From the NCBI GenBank assembly GCA_003696385.1, contig RFHO01000158.1, forward strand, positions 1 through 32,990: DNA of 32,990 nt, read 5' to 3'. Position 1 is the stretch's first letter, and the number at the start of each line of letters is the position of its first letter. The translations under genes were made by a program, and so were the position numbers. The DNA is from Planctomycetota bacterium (GTDB lineage: Bacteria > Planctomycetota > Planctomycetia > Planctomycetales > Planctomycetaceae). Shown piece by piece: positions 7,849 through 19,452 of this stretch. Below the pieces are notes generated by a model. That model saw nothing but the letters and a program-made list of their open reading frames with translations. It had not been told where the DNA came from and searched no databases.

Positions 7849-10800
7849 ATGTATCGTCGCACCAGTGATCGTGCCGCCCCGGCCGTAGGACAGGGACCGC
7901 AGACGACCCTGTGGCACGCGGTCACGGAGGTGCGGCAGTGCGAACCGGCCGCGCTGATCGTGCCCCCGCGGATCGTGCGGCGGATGATCAAGCTGGATCG
8001 GGAGCTTCCGTATCTGGGGCTGCGCGTGCCGCACAGCGACAGCCTGGTGGTGTCGCGAGCGACCCTGCTGCGGAACGTGGAGCCGGAAGAGGTCGACGGA
8101 GCGTCGCTGGAAGGTCTGCCCGAACGGGTTCTGCTGCTGGCTCGGCCCGGCGATCGCGAACTCGCAGGGATGACAGCCGGCGAGCTGCTGCTGCGACTGT
8201 CCCGGCAGATGGTACATGCCCGTGTTCATGCGGCGCTGGAAGACGCCATCCAATCGAAGCGACTCAAACCCCGCGACGTCCGCCGGCGGATCGACCAGCT
8301 GGGCCAGGTGGCCTTCGATGAGGCGGTCGCCGTATTGCGCTCGGAAGAACGTCTGTTCGACGATTTCGACGCGATCGACGCCTATTGTGAACTGGCGGCC
8401 ACCTTCATCGAACAGCGGACTTTCGTTCCGCATTGGCTGCCGGTGTACTTTCCATCGTTGCCGGATGCCGATCGCGTGGCGGCGATCATCGGGCAGGACA
8501 TCGACATCGAGCGCCTCGCCGGTGCAGAGCGGCTGCCGGCGTCGGTCGTTCCGATCGTTCAAGCGCAACGCGCGCACGTCCTGGAAGGGTTTGCGGATTG
8601 GGCGCGAACCGAGTCCTCGACGGCCGCCGTGCAGGAAAACGAAGCCGCTCAATTGATTCACGAATTCTCGGTGGCCAAAGAGGCGCTCGGACACGTGCAG
8701 CCCAATTCGTGGCACGTGCACCGATATCTGCGTCAGGCCGCACAGCGTCTGGAGCGCGGCAACACGGTGGGCGCGGCGGTCTGTCGCATGGCCGCGCTGG
8801 CCTGGGCGTTCCCGGCCGACTGGCATGCGATCGAAAATCTGGTCCTGGAATGCGTGCAGGAGCTGCGAAGGCGACTGTGTCGCGCACTGGCGCTGCCGGA
8901 CGAAGAGGCACATCAGTGGGACGCGTGCCTCGCCGAACTGCTGGTGCTCTCGATCGACGGCTTCTGGAACCATGAAAAACGGCTGCTGTACGACCTGCAG
9001 GCGATCTGCGTCGATTTCGAACGGCCCGTCCACCAGGTGGATCTGATCGGCTGGTTGCGGACGTTCGGTCGCCGTCCCCTGCAGCGTCCGCTGCCCAACC
9101 AGCAATTGGTTCAGATGACCAAGCGGCTGCAGCGGTCCATGCGTCGTCTGTCGCGCTGCCGGGTTTCGACGGACCGGCGCCGGCGGCTGCAGCGGCTGCT
9201 GTCGGCGGCGCTGGTGTCGACCGAACGACAGATGCGCCAGCGTTTCCGGCCGATGATCGAAGACGTGCTGGAGTCGACCGGTTTCGTTCCAGACGTACGG
9301 CCGGAGATCGTCGCCCGGCGGAAGCTGACCGAGGAACTGCTGGATATCGTCGCGGAGCACGGTCTGCTGACGTTCGGAAACCTTCGCGATGCGATCGCCC
9401 GCAACCAGTTGAAGCTGCCGGACGTGGGCGGTGTGGTGGAACTGTTGCTGGGAGACCGCCTGCTGCGTGCCAACCGGCTGCTGGGTGAGCGGTTGGAAGG
9501 CGTTTACCAGCGCGCCCCGTTCTACCTGCGGTGGCTCCAACGCCTCAGTTCGCTGGCATTCGGCACGCGAACCGGCCGGTTTTTGACGCGGTTCGTGGTG
9601 CTTCCCTACGGCGGCGCTTTCGTGGTCCTGGAGGGACTCAGCCATTTGTTGGGGCTGTTCCATGTGGACAACCAGCGGCTGCGTGCGGAAACGACACTTG
9701 TGGCAGTGGGGACGCTGATCCTGTTGTTGATGCACGCGCACCGCGTCCGCGAGGGACTCGTCCGTGTGCTGTGGTCTGTGGCCCGATGGCTGCGGCGGCT
9801 GGGCATCGAATGGCCGCAGTGGCTGCTGGAGTCCACGGGGTTGCGCCGTCTGTTGCGGAGTCGCTGGACGTTGCTGTTCCGCCGCACCGTGTTCGATCCC
9901 TTGCTGCTGACGGTGCTGATCTGCTGGGGTGGAGCGGCGGTCGGCTGGCTGCCGTCGGTACCGAACGTGTGGTGGCAGTTGGCCATGTGGATCGCTCTGA
10001 GCCTGTTGCTCAACTCGCGAGTGGGCCGGGACGTGGAAGAGGTCACCTCGGAATGGATCGCCCTGGCGTGGCGACAGGCATGTACCGCAGCGGCCGTGCT
10101 GTTCGAAGCGGTCATGACCACGTTCAAGCGGCTCTTGGAGGGTCTGGAACGGCTGCTGTACGCCGTGGACGAATGGCTGCGGTTTCGCACCGGTGAGAGC
10201 ACGCTGACTTTGGCATTGAAGGCCGTCCTGGGCGTCGGCTGGGCCGCGGTGTCGTACGTCGTGACGTTTGCGACGACGTTGCTGATCGAACCACAGATCA
10301 ATCCGATCAAGCATTTCCCCGTGGTCACGGTTTCGCACAAGATTCTGCTGCCGATGGCCGGTCCGCTGAGCAAGTTTCTGGCCCCGAGCCTGGGAACGGC
10401 GCTGGCGGGAACGGCCGCGGGAGCCATCGTGTTCGTCACACCCGGCATGTTCGGCTTTCTGGTGTGGGAGCTCAAATCGAACTGGCGGTTGTATGCGGCC
10501 AACCGGCCCAGGGAGTTGCGACCGGTGCTCGTCGGCCCGCATGGCGAAACGATGATCCGACTGATGAAACCGGGATTCCATTCGGGGACGCTGCCGAAGC
10601 TGTACCACCGGCTGCGATGGGCCGTTCGCCACGGTCACCCCGACCGTCCCGACGTCGCCGAACACAAATACCGCGAACGGCTCGCACACCTGCAGGAAGC
10701 CGTCTCGCGATTCTGCGAACGCGAGCTGCTCGGTCTGCTGAGAGTCTCCCGGCGATTCGGGGGGGTGGACTTGAGCGTGGAGTCCGTCCGCGTTGCTTCC

Positions 10801-11334
10801 AACAACATCCGTTTCCGCATCGCGTCGCAGTGGCCGGACGGCCCGCCCTGCGAGATCGCCTTTCAGGAACAATCGGGATTCCTCCTGGCGTGCGTGTTGG
10901 ACCTCGGGTGGCTCCGGGACTGTACGCCTGAGCAAAGATGCGTCTTCGCAACGGCACTGGCGGGGTTCTACAAACTCGCCGGTGTCGACCTGGTGCGTGA
11001 GCAGATCGAAAAGGCTCTGGGGCCGCACCATCCGCCCTACGACATTCGCGAACACTGGTTGGTGGTCTGGCCGGACGCCGCGTTCGAAACGGAGGTCCGT
11101 TACGACCTGTCGCACCGTGGCGAAATCAAGCCGTCACCGCGGTCCGCGGCGGAGGCGTTTTTGCTGCCGGTGCTGCACGGATCACGTCTGTTCTTTCGTG
11201 ACACACCGCTCACGTGGCAGTGGTGGGTGGAGTTCTGGGAAGCCGAATCGCTGGACGCCATCCCCTCACCACCGCCGCCGCACTGCCAGGTGCTGCCCGA
11301 TCCATCCGCCGATCCGCAGCCGCTGGGCTCCTGA
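7849..11334 (+). CDS. Large (1161 aa) membrane protein of unknown function
   Basis: Long soluble N-terminal region, about 5-6 hydrophobic segments (e.g. ETTLVAVGTLILLLMHA, PLLLTVLICWGGAAVGWL, ALKAVLGVGWAAVSYVVTFATTLLI, AGAIVFVTPGMFGFLVW), then a soluble C-terminal region. Amino-acid composition is normal, whereas the antisense ORF is Q/R/H-rich. Confidence 0.85.
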   Translation: MYRRTSDRAAPAVGQGPQTTLWHAVTEVRQCEPAALIVPPRIVRRMIKLDRELPYLGLRVPHSDSLVVSRATLLRNVEPEEVDGASLEGLPERVLLLARPGDRELAGMTAGELLLRLSRQMVHARVHAALEDAIQSKRLKPRDVRRRIDQLGQVAFDEAVAVLRSEERLFDDFDAIDAYCELAATFIEQRTFVPHWLPVYFPSLPDADRVAAIIGQDIDIERLAGAERLPASVVPIVQAQRAHVLEGFADWARTESSTAAVQENEAAQLIHEFSVAKEALGHVQPNSWHVHRYLRQAAQRLERGNTVGAAVCRMAALAWAFPADWHAIENLVLECVQELRRRLCRALALPDEEAHQWDACLAELLVLSIDGFWNHEKRLLYDLQAICVDFERPVHQVDLIGWLRTFGRRPLQRPLPNQQLVQMTKRLQRSMRRLSRCRVSTDRRRRLQRLLSAALVSTERQMRQRFRPMIEDVLESTGFVPDVRPEIVARRKLTEELLDIVAEHGLLTFGNLRDAIARNQLKLPDVGGVVELLLGDRLLRANRLLGERLEGVYQRAPFYLRWLQRLSSLAFGTRTGRFLTRFVVLPYGGAFVVLEGLSHLLGLFHVDNQRLRAETTLVAVGTLILLLMHAHRVREGLVRVLWSVARWLRRLGIEWPQWLLESTGLRRLLRSRWTLLFRRTVFDPLLLTVLICWGGAAVGWLPSVPNVWWQLAMWIALSLLLNSRVGRDVEEVTSEWIALAWRQACTAAAVLFEAVMTTFKRLLEGLERLLYAVDEWLRFRTGESTLTLALKAVLGVGWAAVSYVVTFATTLLIEPQINPIKHFPVVTVSHKILLPMAGPLSKFLAPSLGTALAGTAAGAIVFVTPGMFGFLVWELKSNWRLYAANRPRELRPVLVGPHGETMIRLMKPGFHSGTLPKLYHRLRWAVRHGHPDRPDVAEHKYRERLAHLQEAVSRFCERELLGLLRVSRRFGGVDLSVESVRVASNNIRFRIASQWPDGPPCEIAFQEQSGFLLACVLDLGWLRDCTPEQRCVFATALAGFYKLAGVDLVREQIEKALGPHHPPYDIREHWLVVWPDAAFETEVRYDLSHRGEIKPSPRSAAEAFLLPVLHGSRLFFRDTPLTWQWWVEFWEAESLDAIPSPPPPHCQVLPDPSADPQPLGS

Positions 11335-11613
11335 CCGGCGTCCAAGCGGCCTTTCCCCACCGCCGAATCGACCGATCTTGGCCCGTTCCCTCAGAAAGAC
11401 TCATAAACCCGGCCGGACCCGTCCGATCTATACAACCGGCACAGTTTGACATTGCGCCCGCGGAATCCCTGCCGCGGGAGTGAATCCGGTGCCGCCGGAC
11501 CGCTTCGGAGGCGGTTGCGCGAGCGGCCCGACCACCGGAAGCAGAACCGGCCGTGCGGCGGTGTTCCCATGCGAACCGCAGATCGACGGTGACCAGGACC
11601 AGGAGGTTGGAGA

Positions 11614-12990
11614 ATGCGTAAGCACCGCAAATGGGTGATGACCTTGGGCTTGCTCGCGGCTGCTCCGGGGGCCGCCTGGGCGGGACCGCTGTCTTTTCTG
11701 CCGTTCGGCAAGAGCAGGCCGGCCGCCGTGACCAAACAGGACAATCAGAAAACCGCCGAGGCGATCGCGCGCGCACTTAGAAGGGCCCGCCTGACCGGCT
11801 ACGACATCGAAATCGAATTCCGCGACGGCGTGGCGCGACTGACGGGCAAGATCAAGGACGCCGCCCAGAAGGCGCGGGCCACGAAGGTCGTGGCCGCCGT
11901 TCCCGGCGTGCGTTCGGTGGACAACCGCCTGGAGCCGATGGACTCGGCCGCCGCACCTCCACCGGCGGCGCAATCGCACAAGACGGCCGGGCAGCGGCAG
12001 ACGCTCAGCTTCGCAGATTTCGCCGCCGGCAAAGGCCGCAAGTCCGACATCGAGCCGGCTTCCGGTGAAGCGGCTTCCCCGGCGAACAACCAGCAACTGG
12101 CCGAACGTGTCGCGGCAGCACTGAAACAGGCTCGGCTGAGCGGCTATGACATGGAAATCCGCGTCCGCGACGGGGTCGCGACACTGAAGGGTTCGGTCGG
12201 CACGCCGCAGGAGCGGGAGCAGGTCAATCAGGTGGTTGCCGCCGTGCCGGGGATCCGCAAGGTCGACAATCGGCTCACGGTCGCGAACTCCGCTGCGGGC
12301 GCTTCACGGTTCGATCCGGCCACCAATCAGCGTGTGGCCGAGCAGATCGCCGCCGTGCTGAAGCGTTCGCAGTTGCGTGGCTTCGACATCGACGTGCGGT
12401 TCAAGGACGGAGTCGCGCTGCTCAGCGGGACCGTGCCGACGCCGGAAGCGGCGGCCTACGCCGCACAGCTCGTCTCCAGCGTCCCGGAGGTGCGTACGAT
12501 CGAATCGCGGCTCGTGCCGCTGAGCCGCCCGGCCGGCGCGGCCGCGCCGATGCCCACTGCTGCCGCCGCCGCTGCCCCGCGGATTCCGCTTCCCGCCTTG
12601 CCGGTTCCGGGCATGTCGGCCGCAGGACGCATCCACCCGGCCGCATTCCAGGGAACCGCCCCCGAAGCACCCACTGGGCCGGGAATGCCGCCGGCACCGC
12701 CCGCCTATGCCCATCCGGGCCAAGGGCCCTCGCACGTGGCGTACAACCTGCCACGGCTGCCGGAATATGCATGGCCGTCGTATGCCGCCTATCCGAACTC
12801 GGCCCAGATCACCTACCCGACCGAATATGCGGCCTCGGCGTGGCCGTACATCGGACCATTCTATCCGTATCCACAGATCCCGCTTGGCTGGCGACAGGTC
12901 CAGCTGGAATGGGACGACGGATACTGGAATCTGAACTTCCGCCCGCGGACGGACCGCTGGTGGTGGTTCATGGACCCGAAGAACTGGTGA
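11614..12990 (+). CDS. Secreted protein with three BON domains and an aromatic/Pro-rich C-terminus
   Basis: Signal peptide MRKHRKWVMTLGLLAAAPGAAWA; three repeats of the type RLTGYDIEIEFRDGVARLTGKI...VVAAVPGVRSVDNRL; RBS AGGAGG upstream. Confidence 0.85.
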   Translation: MRKHRKWVMTLGLLAAAPGAAWAGPLSFLPFGKSRPAAVTKQDNQKTAEAIARALRRARLTGYDIEIEFRDGVARLTGKIKDAAQKARATKVVAAVPGVRSVDNRLEPMDSAAAPPPAAQSHKTAGQRQTLSFADFAAGKGRKSDIEPASGEAASPANNQQLAERVAAALKQARLSGYDMEIRVRDGVATLKGSVGTPQEREQVNQVVAAVPGIRKVDNRLTVANSAAGASRFDPATNQRVAEQIAAVLKRSQLRGFDIDVRFKDGVALLSGTVPTPEAAAYAAQLVSSVPEVRTIESRLVPLSRPAGAAAPMPTAAAAAAPRIPLPALPVPGMSAAGRIHPAAFQGTAPEAPTGPGMPPAPPAYAHPGQGPSHVAYNLPRLPEYAWPSYAAYPNSAQITYPTEYAASAWPYIGPFYPYPQIPLGWRQVQLEWDDGYWNLNFRPRTDRWWWFMDPKNW

Positions 12991-13110
12991 GCCGTGCTCG
13001 GTGCGGGCAGGTCGGTGATCCGGAAGGACTCCCCCCGGCGGCAGGACGCCGCCAGCCGGCCTGTCCGCCACGAAATCCAACCTCCCCGTCCCGCCGATCC
13101 GGGCCAGTGT

Positions 13111-13153
13111 GGGCGAGGAGCATTCTTCGGAGTGCTCCCCGCCCTGCTTTTTT
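13111..13153 (+). terminator. Rho-independent terminator with a C(TTCG)G tetraloop
   Basis: GGGCG-A-GGAGCATTC-TTCG-GAGTGCTCC-C-CGCCC followed by TGCTTTTTT; stem of 14 pairs (one G-T wobble) plus one A-C mismatch. Confidence 0.85.
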
Positions 13154-13322
13154 GCCCGCCGATCCTCGCTTGCCAGCCTCGACGGCCGCACTCGCAGCGC
13201 GCCTCTCCACCGGCGGCACGGTCCGGCACGGACGGAAACGAACCACGACCGCCGGCCGGCACGCGGCACAACACCGTCACACCGTCGGTGCCGTCGAAAC
13301 CCCGCTCACCCGTGAACGCCAC

Positions 13323-15320
<1,998 letters not shown>

Positions 15321-15485
15321 TGCAATCCGATCGCGTCCTGCACTGTGGAATGTCGGTGCGACGTTCGTCCCAGGACTCCCGTCGCCTTGGGATCCCGTCC
15401 CGCGGTGTCGTTCGTTGCCAGCGACACGCCACGCCCGGTCGGCGCAGCCCCACCGGGACTGCCCGTCGGCCTCGGCCTCCGGCGT

Positions 15486-16850
15486 TCACGGAGTACAGAT
15501 CTCCGCGAACCAGCGTCGCAGTCGCCGCATCATCGGGCGGTCGTCCAGGAACATCGCCGTGGCGTGATAACCGAGCCCGGACCGCTCCCACGTCCAGCGC
15601 ACCTCGGGTCGCGTGGCCGCCACCACGGGCGCGTACTTCTTCGGATCATTGTCGATCTGAAAGATCGCACACCCCCGGAATCGCCGCGCCCGCTCGACCG
15701 CGCCCTCCATGGTCGATTGCCGCCAGTGTGAGCCGTCATAGTGCTGGCAGGCCACGAACGCTTTCCACAACCCCGCAATGCGATCGTTCCGCAGGCCGAT
15801 GTACCCACAGGCGATGGCCCCCCGCGAAAACCCGCTCAGGACAACGTTCCGCCGGTCCCCACCCCAGCGATCGCAGATTTCTTCGATTACCCGCACAGTG
15901 TACGCGGCGGTGTCATCCCCGTCATTGGAACCGAATCCCGCTTCGGCGATCGTTCCCTGCCGCCGGTCGACGAACGGCAGGCTGACCCAGATCGCCCCTC
16001 GTCCGCGGCTGATGCCATAACCGATCACGCATTGCTCGGGCCGTCCCGTCGACCAGCACGCCCGCGCGTCGAAGAACACGTTTCCGGGAAACTCGGCGAT
16101 CACCGGAAAGCTCCCGCGAGGCGTCCAGTCCTCCGGAAGGTAAACCGCGCAGTAGGCCTCCGAATCGTCACCGGGCAGGCGGTACCGGACGCGCCGCCCG
16201 GGCCGCGGCGGGCCGTCGGTCATTTCCGGAACCAGCAACCGATTCCCCGGCGGCGTCCATCGGGGCGCTTGGCCTTCGGTTCGCAAATCCGACACCTCCA
16301 GAGTGGCCCGCTCCGTGCGTTGTATCATCACCCGGATTTCAGCCAATCGCGTCGGGTCGATCTTCGGGGTTCCGTCGGGATACCGCTCCCGCAGGTCGCA
16401 TCGGAGCTGTTCGGTGCTCCCCGGCTCGCTGCGGACCACGTCACCGACCGCCGCCCAGCCGTGCGAACCGACCGCCCACAGCGTCACCACCGCCGGATCA
16501 TCCCCCACGTTGCGGACCGTGGCCGTGACGAATCGGACCTCCGACAGCCGCCAGCCCTCACGCGGCGACGGGATGGAAACCCACGCCACGCTGCGACGCG
16601 GATCCGGTACGCCCTCGCCCAGCGGAAGGGCCAGGCCATCCTGAGTCAGTCGCAGCACCCGGTTCCCGGCCCGCGAAGCGAATTCGGCCCGCAGTCCACG
16701 GCACGATAGCCCACCCGTTTCGGAGAAGACATGGTCCCACAACGCCCCCGCCTCCGCGTCGTCCTGCAACGCCCCCACCATTGCCGCACCGGCCGCGAAG
16801 AACACCACGATCGCCCGGACGATCCGCGCCCGTCGACGCCGATCACACAT
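15486..16850 (-). CDS. Exported alpha/beta hydrolase (esterase/PHB-depolymerase-like) with an N-terminal beta-type domain
   Basis: Start MCDRRRRARIVRAIVVFFAAGAAMVGA (signal/anchor); nucleophile elbow NVVLSGFSRGAIAC; possible His in GLGYHATAMF. The ORF track extends to 17327 but the hydrophobic leader supports a start at 16850. Confidence 0.7.
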   Translation of the reverse strand: MCDRRRRARIVRAIVVFFAAGAAMVGALQDDAEAGALWDHVFSETGGLSCRGLRAEFASRAGNRVLRLTQDGLALPLGEGVPDPRRSVAWVSIPSPREGWRLSEVRFVTATVRNVGDDPAVVTLWAVGSHGWAAVGDVVRSEPGSTEQLRCDLRERYPDGTPKIDPTRLAEIRVMIQRTERATLEVSDLRTEGQAPRWTPPGNRLLVPEMTDGPPRPGRRVRYRLPGDDSEAYCAVYLPEDWTPRGSFPVIAEFPGNVFFDARACWSTGRPEQCVIGYGISRGRGAIWVSLPFVDRRQGTIAEAGFGSNDGDDTAAYTVRVIEEICDRWGGDRRNVVLSGFSRGAIACGYIGLRNDRIAGLWKAFVACQHYDGSHWRQSTMEGAVERARRFRGCAIFQIDNDPKKYAPVVAATRPEVRWTWERSGLGYHATAMFLDDRPMMRRLRRWFAEICTP

Positions 16851-17101
16851 TCCGCAACTCCCCGCCCCGAAGAACGGGATCGCTCGAGACGATCGCCTCC
16901 GCTTCCCGCAGACGCACCGCATCCCGTGCGCCAACGGGACCTCCGGTTCCGCCACCGCTCCCCCAGCACCGACAGCATGAAGACTGCACGTCCGGAACAC
17001 CGCTTGCCCGATCCGTCTCCGAGGCGGTTCAGTGTGACATGCATCGGTCGCCACCGCCGTGCGGATTGTGTGCGCCGACCGAACCGGCTCTCCGGCACGG
17101 T

Positions 17102-17986
17102 TCACTGCTCGGCGAGCTGACGCTGTGCCTCCCGGAACCGCTCCACCATCTCGCTCGCCGAACTCCAGCGGTCGTCCGGGTGCTTCTCCAGCCCCTTCAT
17201 GATCGTCTCGGCGACCAGCTCCGGGACCTCCGGGTTCAACGAACGGATGTCGCGTGGCGGCTGGTTGATGTGCTTGACCACCGCGTCCAGCGATCGGTCG
17301 GCCTCGAACGGCAGCTCTCCCGTCCACATCTCGTAACAGGTGACCGCATACGAATACAGATCGATCCGATGGTCCGTCCGCTGTCGCTTGATCAGCTCCG
17401 GGGCCATGTGCGTGGCCGTTCCGGTGCGATTGCCCGGCCGTTGGAATTCCGGAGTGTTCGGCACGACCAGACCGAAGTCGATCAGCTTGACGACGTTGTC
17501 GTTGCGAACCATCACGTTGCGCGGGCAGATGTCACGGTGGATCCAATCATGCCTGTGCAACCAGTCGATGGCTTCCCCGAGCTGGATCATGTAGCTGATA
17601 CGGTGCTTCTTCATCCGCTCGCTTTGCACATCGACCAGGTAACTGAGCCCGACCCCTTCGATGAATTCCATCACCAGGAACTGCTCGAGTTCCTTCGTCC
17701 AGCCGTACTCATAGGTCTCGACGATGTTCGGGTGCTTCAACTGAACGGCGATTTCGCCTTCCGTCGGCCTGGCCAGCCCCGCAAACCGGGCTTCCAGTTG
17801 CTCCGTCTTCAGCTTGTCCAGGACTTTCAGTGCGACGAGTTGCCCGGTCTTGGTGTCGCGTGCGCGCCAAACGCGAGACATGCTGCCCTGCCCGACCCGA
17901 CTGATCAGCTCGAATCGTCGCGTGATGTCGGTCAGCTCGATCTTCTGCTTCGGCGCCCACAGCCGTCGGATGAACTCGAATACCAT
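17102..17986 (-). CDS. Hanks-type Ser/Thr protein kinase (variant catalytic loop HRDICPRN)
   Basis: GQGSMSRVWRARD (Gly loop), LVALKVL (VAIK Lys), GEIAVQLKHPNIV (alphaC Glu), HRDICPRNVM, KLIDFGLV (DFG), THMAPELIK (APE). Start MVFEFIRRLW. Confidence 0.9.
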   Translation of the reverse strand: MVFEFIRRLWAPKQKIELTDITRRFELISRVGQGSMSRVWRARDTKTGQLVALKVLDKLKTEQLEARFAGLARPTEGEIAVQLKHPNIVETYEYGWTKELEQFLVMEFIEGVGLSYLVDVQSERMKKHRISYMIQLGEAIDWLHRHDWIHRDICPRNVMVRNDNVVKLIDFGLVVPNTPEFQRPGNRTGTATHMAPELIKRQRTDHRIDLYSYAVTCYEMWTGELPFEADRSLDAVVKHINQPPRDIRSLNPEVPELVAETIMKGLEKHPDDRWSSASEMVERFREAQRQLAEQ

Positions 17987-18256
17987 GGTCTGCTGTACTC
18001 GACGATGCCACCTGCGCAGCCGGCCCGAAGCTGACTCGATCGTTTCGATTTGCCCGTCTGGTCGCCCAGGCGGCCCGTCCGCTTCGCCATCACACCGCTC
18101 GCGGACGCCGCAGGCCGCCCTGCATACGTTCGCGGCCGCCTTCGTCGCGTCAAGGTACGCGCAACGCCGGTCCACCGGACACTGGACACTCCCAGTGCCC
18201 ACGAAAGCGGCACGGAACGCAGCCGCGACCGCTCCTCCGAACGGCGATTTCGCCCG

Positions 18257-19171
18257 TCAGCGCGGCAGCACCAGCGGCCACCAGAGCCACCATATGAGAA
18301 TGATCGGCCCAGAATACAGGACGCTGTCCAACAAATCGAGCAACCCGCCAAAACCGGGTAACAGTTCGGAGGCGTCCTTCTGTTCAACCTCACGTTTGAT
18401 CAGAGATTCGGCAAGGTCGCCCATCAGGCCCACTGCAGCGAGCACGATACCATAGCCGAAGGCGACAGGCCACGGACGCACGACGACGTCTTCTCCAAAA
18501 ACCGACGGTATCGTCCCGAACCACACGCACGCCCCCACTCCACCGCCGACCAACGCCCCCACGAATCCCGCCCACGTCTTTCCGGGACTCAGATGCGGCG
18601 CCATCTTCCGCTTTCCGAACAGACGCCCAAACGTGTATGCGAAAATGTCCCCGCATTTCACTGCGACGACCAGCGACCCCAGCGCGACATAGCCGAGTTC
18701 GGCAGTCGGCAGCCACCGCAACTGGGCCGTCAGCCCGATCCCCCCCACCACATACAACAGCCCCAACGCCTCCGCGCACAGACCTTGCAGATGGCCTGCC
18801 GGTGCGACGAACCGAATGCAGCGGTGCGCGAACGACGCCGCCAACAGAACGCTCGAGGCAAGCAACCCGGTGCCCGCGCACTGCAGCACGAGTGCCCCGG
18901 AACCGCTAAGCTGCACCGACGGATGCGGCACGAACCGGGGCCCCCAGAAGGCTGCCACGCCAAGCGTACAGGCCAATGACAGCGGGGCCGGTTGCACGGA
19001 CCACCCCCCTTTTCGCATCAGGTCCCCCAGTTCCCAACCGCTGCGAGCGGCCAGCAGCATGGCGACGACCCACAGGATCCGACCATCCGCCCCGGCGCGA
19101 TGGTCGGCCACGAAGATCGCCACGAAGGCTGGAATGAGGATCGCCGACATCAACAAACGCCAACGCAGCAT
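18257..19171 (-). CDS. cdsA: Phosphatidate cytidylyltransferase
   Basis: Multi-TM protein; C-terminal signature SLIKREVEQKDASELLPGFGGLLDLLDS; CGDIFAYTFGRLFGKRKMAPHLSPGKTWAG. Confidence 0.9.
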   Translation of the reverse strand: MLRWRLLMSAILIPAFVAIFVADHRAGADGRILWVVAMLLAARSGWELGDLMRKGGWSVQPAPLSLACTLGVAAFWGPRFVPHPSVQLSGSGALVLQCAGTGLLASSVLLAASFAHRCIRFVAPAGHLQGLCAEALGLLYVVGGIGLTAQLRWLPTAELGYVALGSLVVAVKCGDIFAYTFGRLFGKRKMAPHLSPGKTWAGFVGALVGGGVGACVWFGTIPSVFGEDVVVRPWPVAFGYGIVLAAVGLMGDLAESLIKREVEQKDASELLPGFGGLLDLLDSVLYSGPIILIWWLWWPLVLPR

Positions 19172-19274
19172 CGCTTTCCCCCGCCTGCCGGATGTCGGAA
19201 ACCGCAGCCGCCCATCCCGTCGGGCAACGGACGACACCACGCGCCGCGGCGCCGCCCGGCATCGCTGCGGACGC

Positions 19275-19303
19275 TTGCGCCGACGCACTGCGCTTGGTAT
19301 AGT
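19275..19303 (+). promoter_or_regulatory. Possible sigma70-type promoter for the Gfo/Idh/MocA gene
   Basis: TTGCGC-N17-TATAGT; -10 matches 5/6 and -35 matches 3/6. About 150 bp before the ATG. Confidence 0.4.
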
Positions 19304-19452
19304 GCAAATCGCACGAATCGCCGGACGTCGATGTGTTCGCCGCCCGGCGCATTCATCGGTACGCATCGGGTCGCTTCGGAGCCGACATTGCCCGCAACGG
19401 CCCGCGTGCGCACCGGCATGATCGTTGTCCTTCCAGCCCAAGGAGAGTTCCC

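Noticed and set aside
7630-11115. 1161-aa minus-strand ORF, the same length as the + strand gene at 7849-11334
   Set aside because: It shares codon boundaries with the + gene, so antisense stops need TTA, CTA or TCA on the sense strand, which are rare codons in GC-rich DNA. The product is Q/R/H-rich with no motifs, and the equal length is coincidence.
15321-15485. Small + and - ORFs in the interval between the helicase and hydrolase genes
   Set aside because: No RBS or motif, and they overlap flanking genes in antisense.
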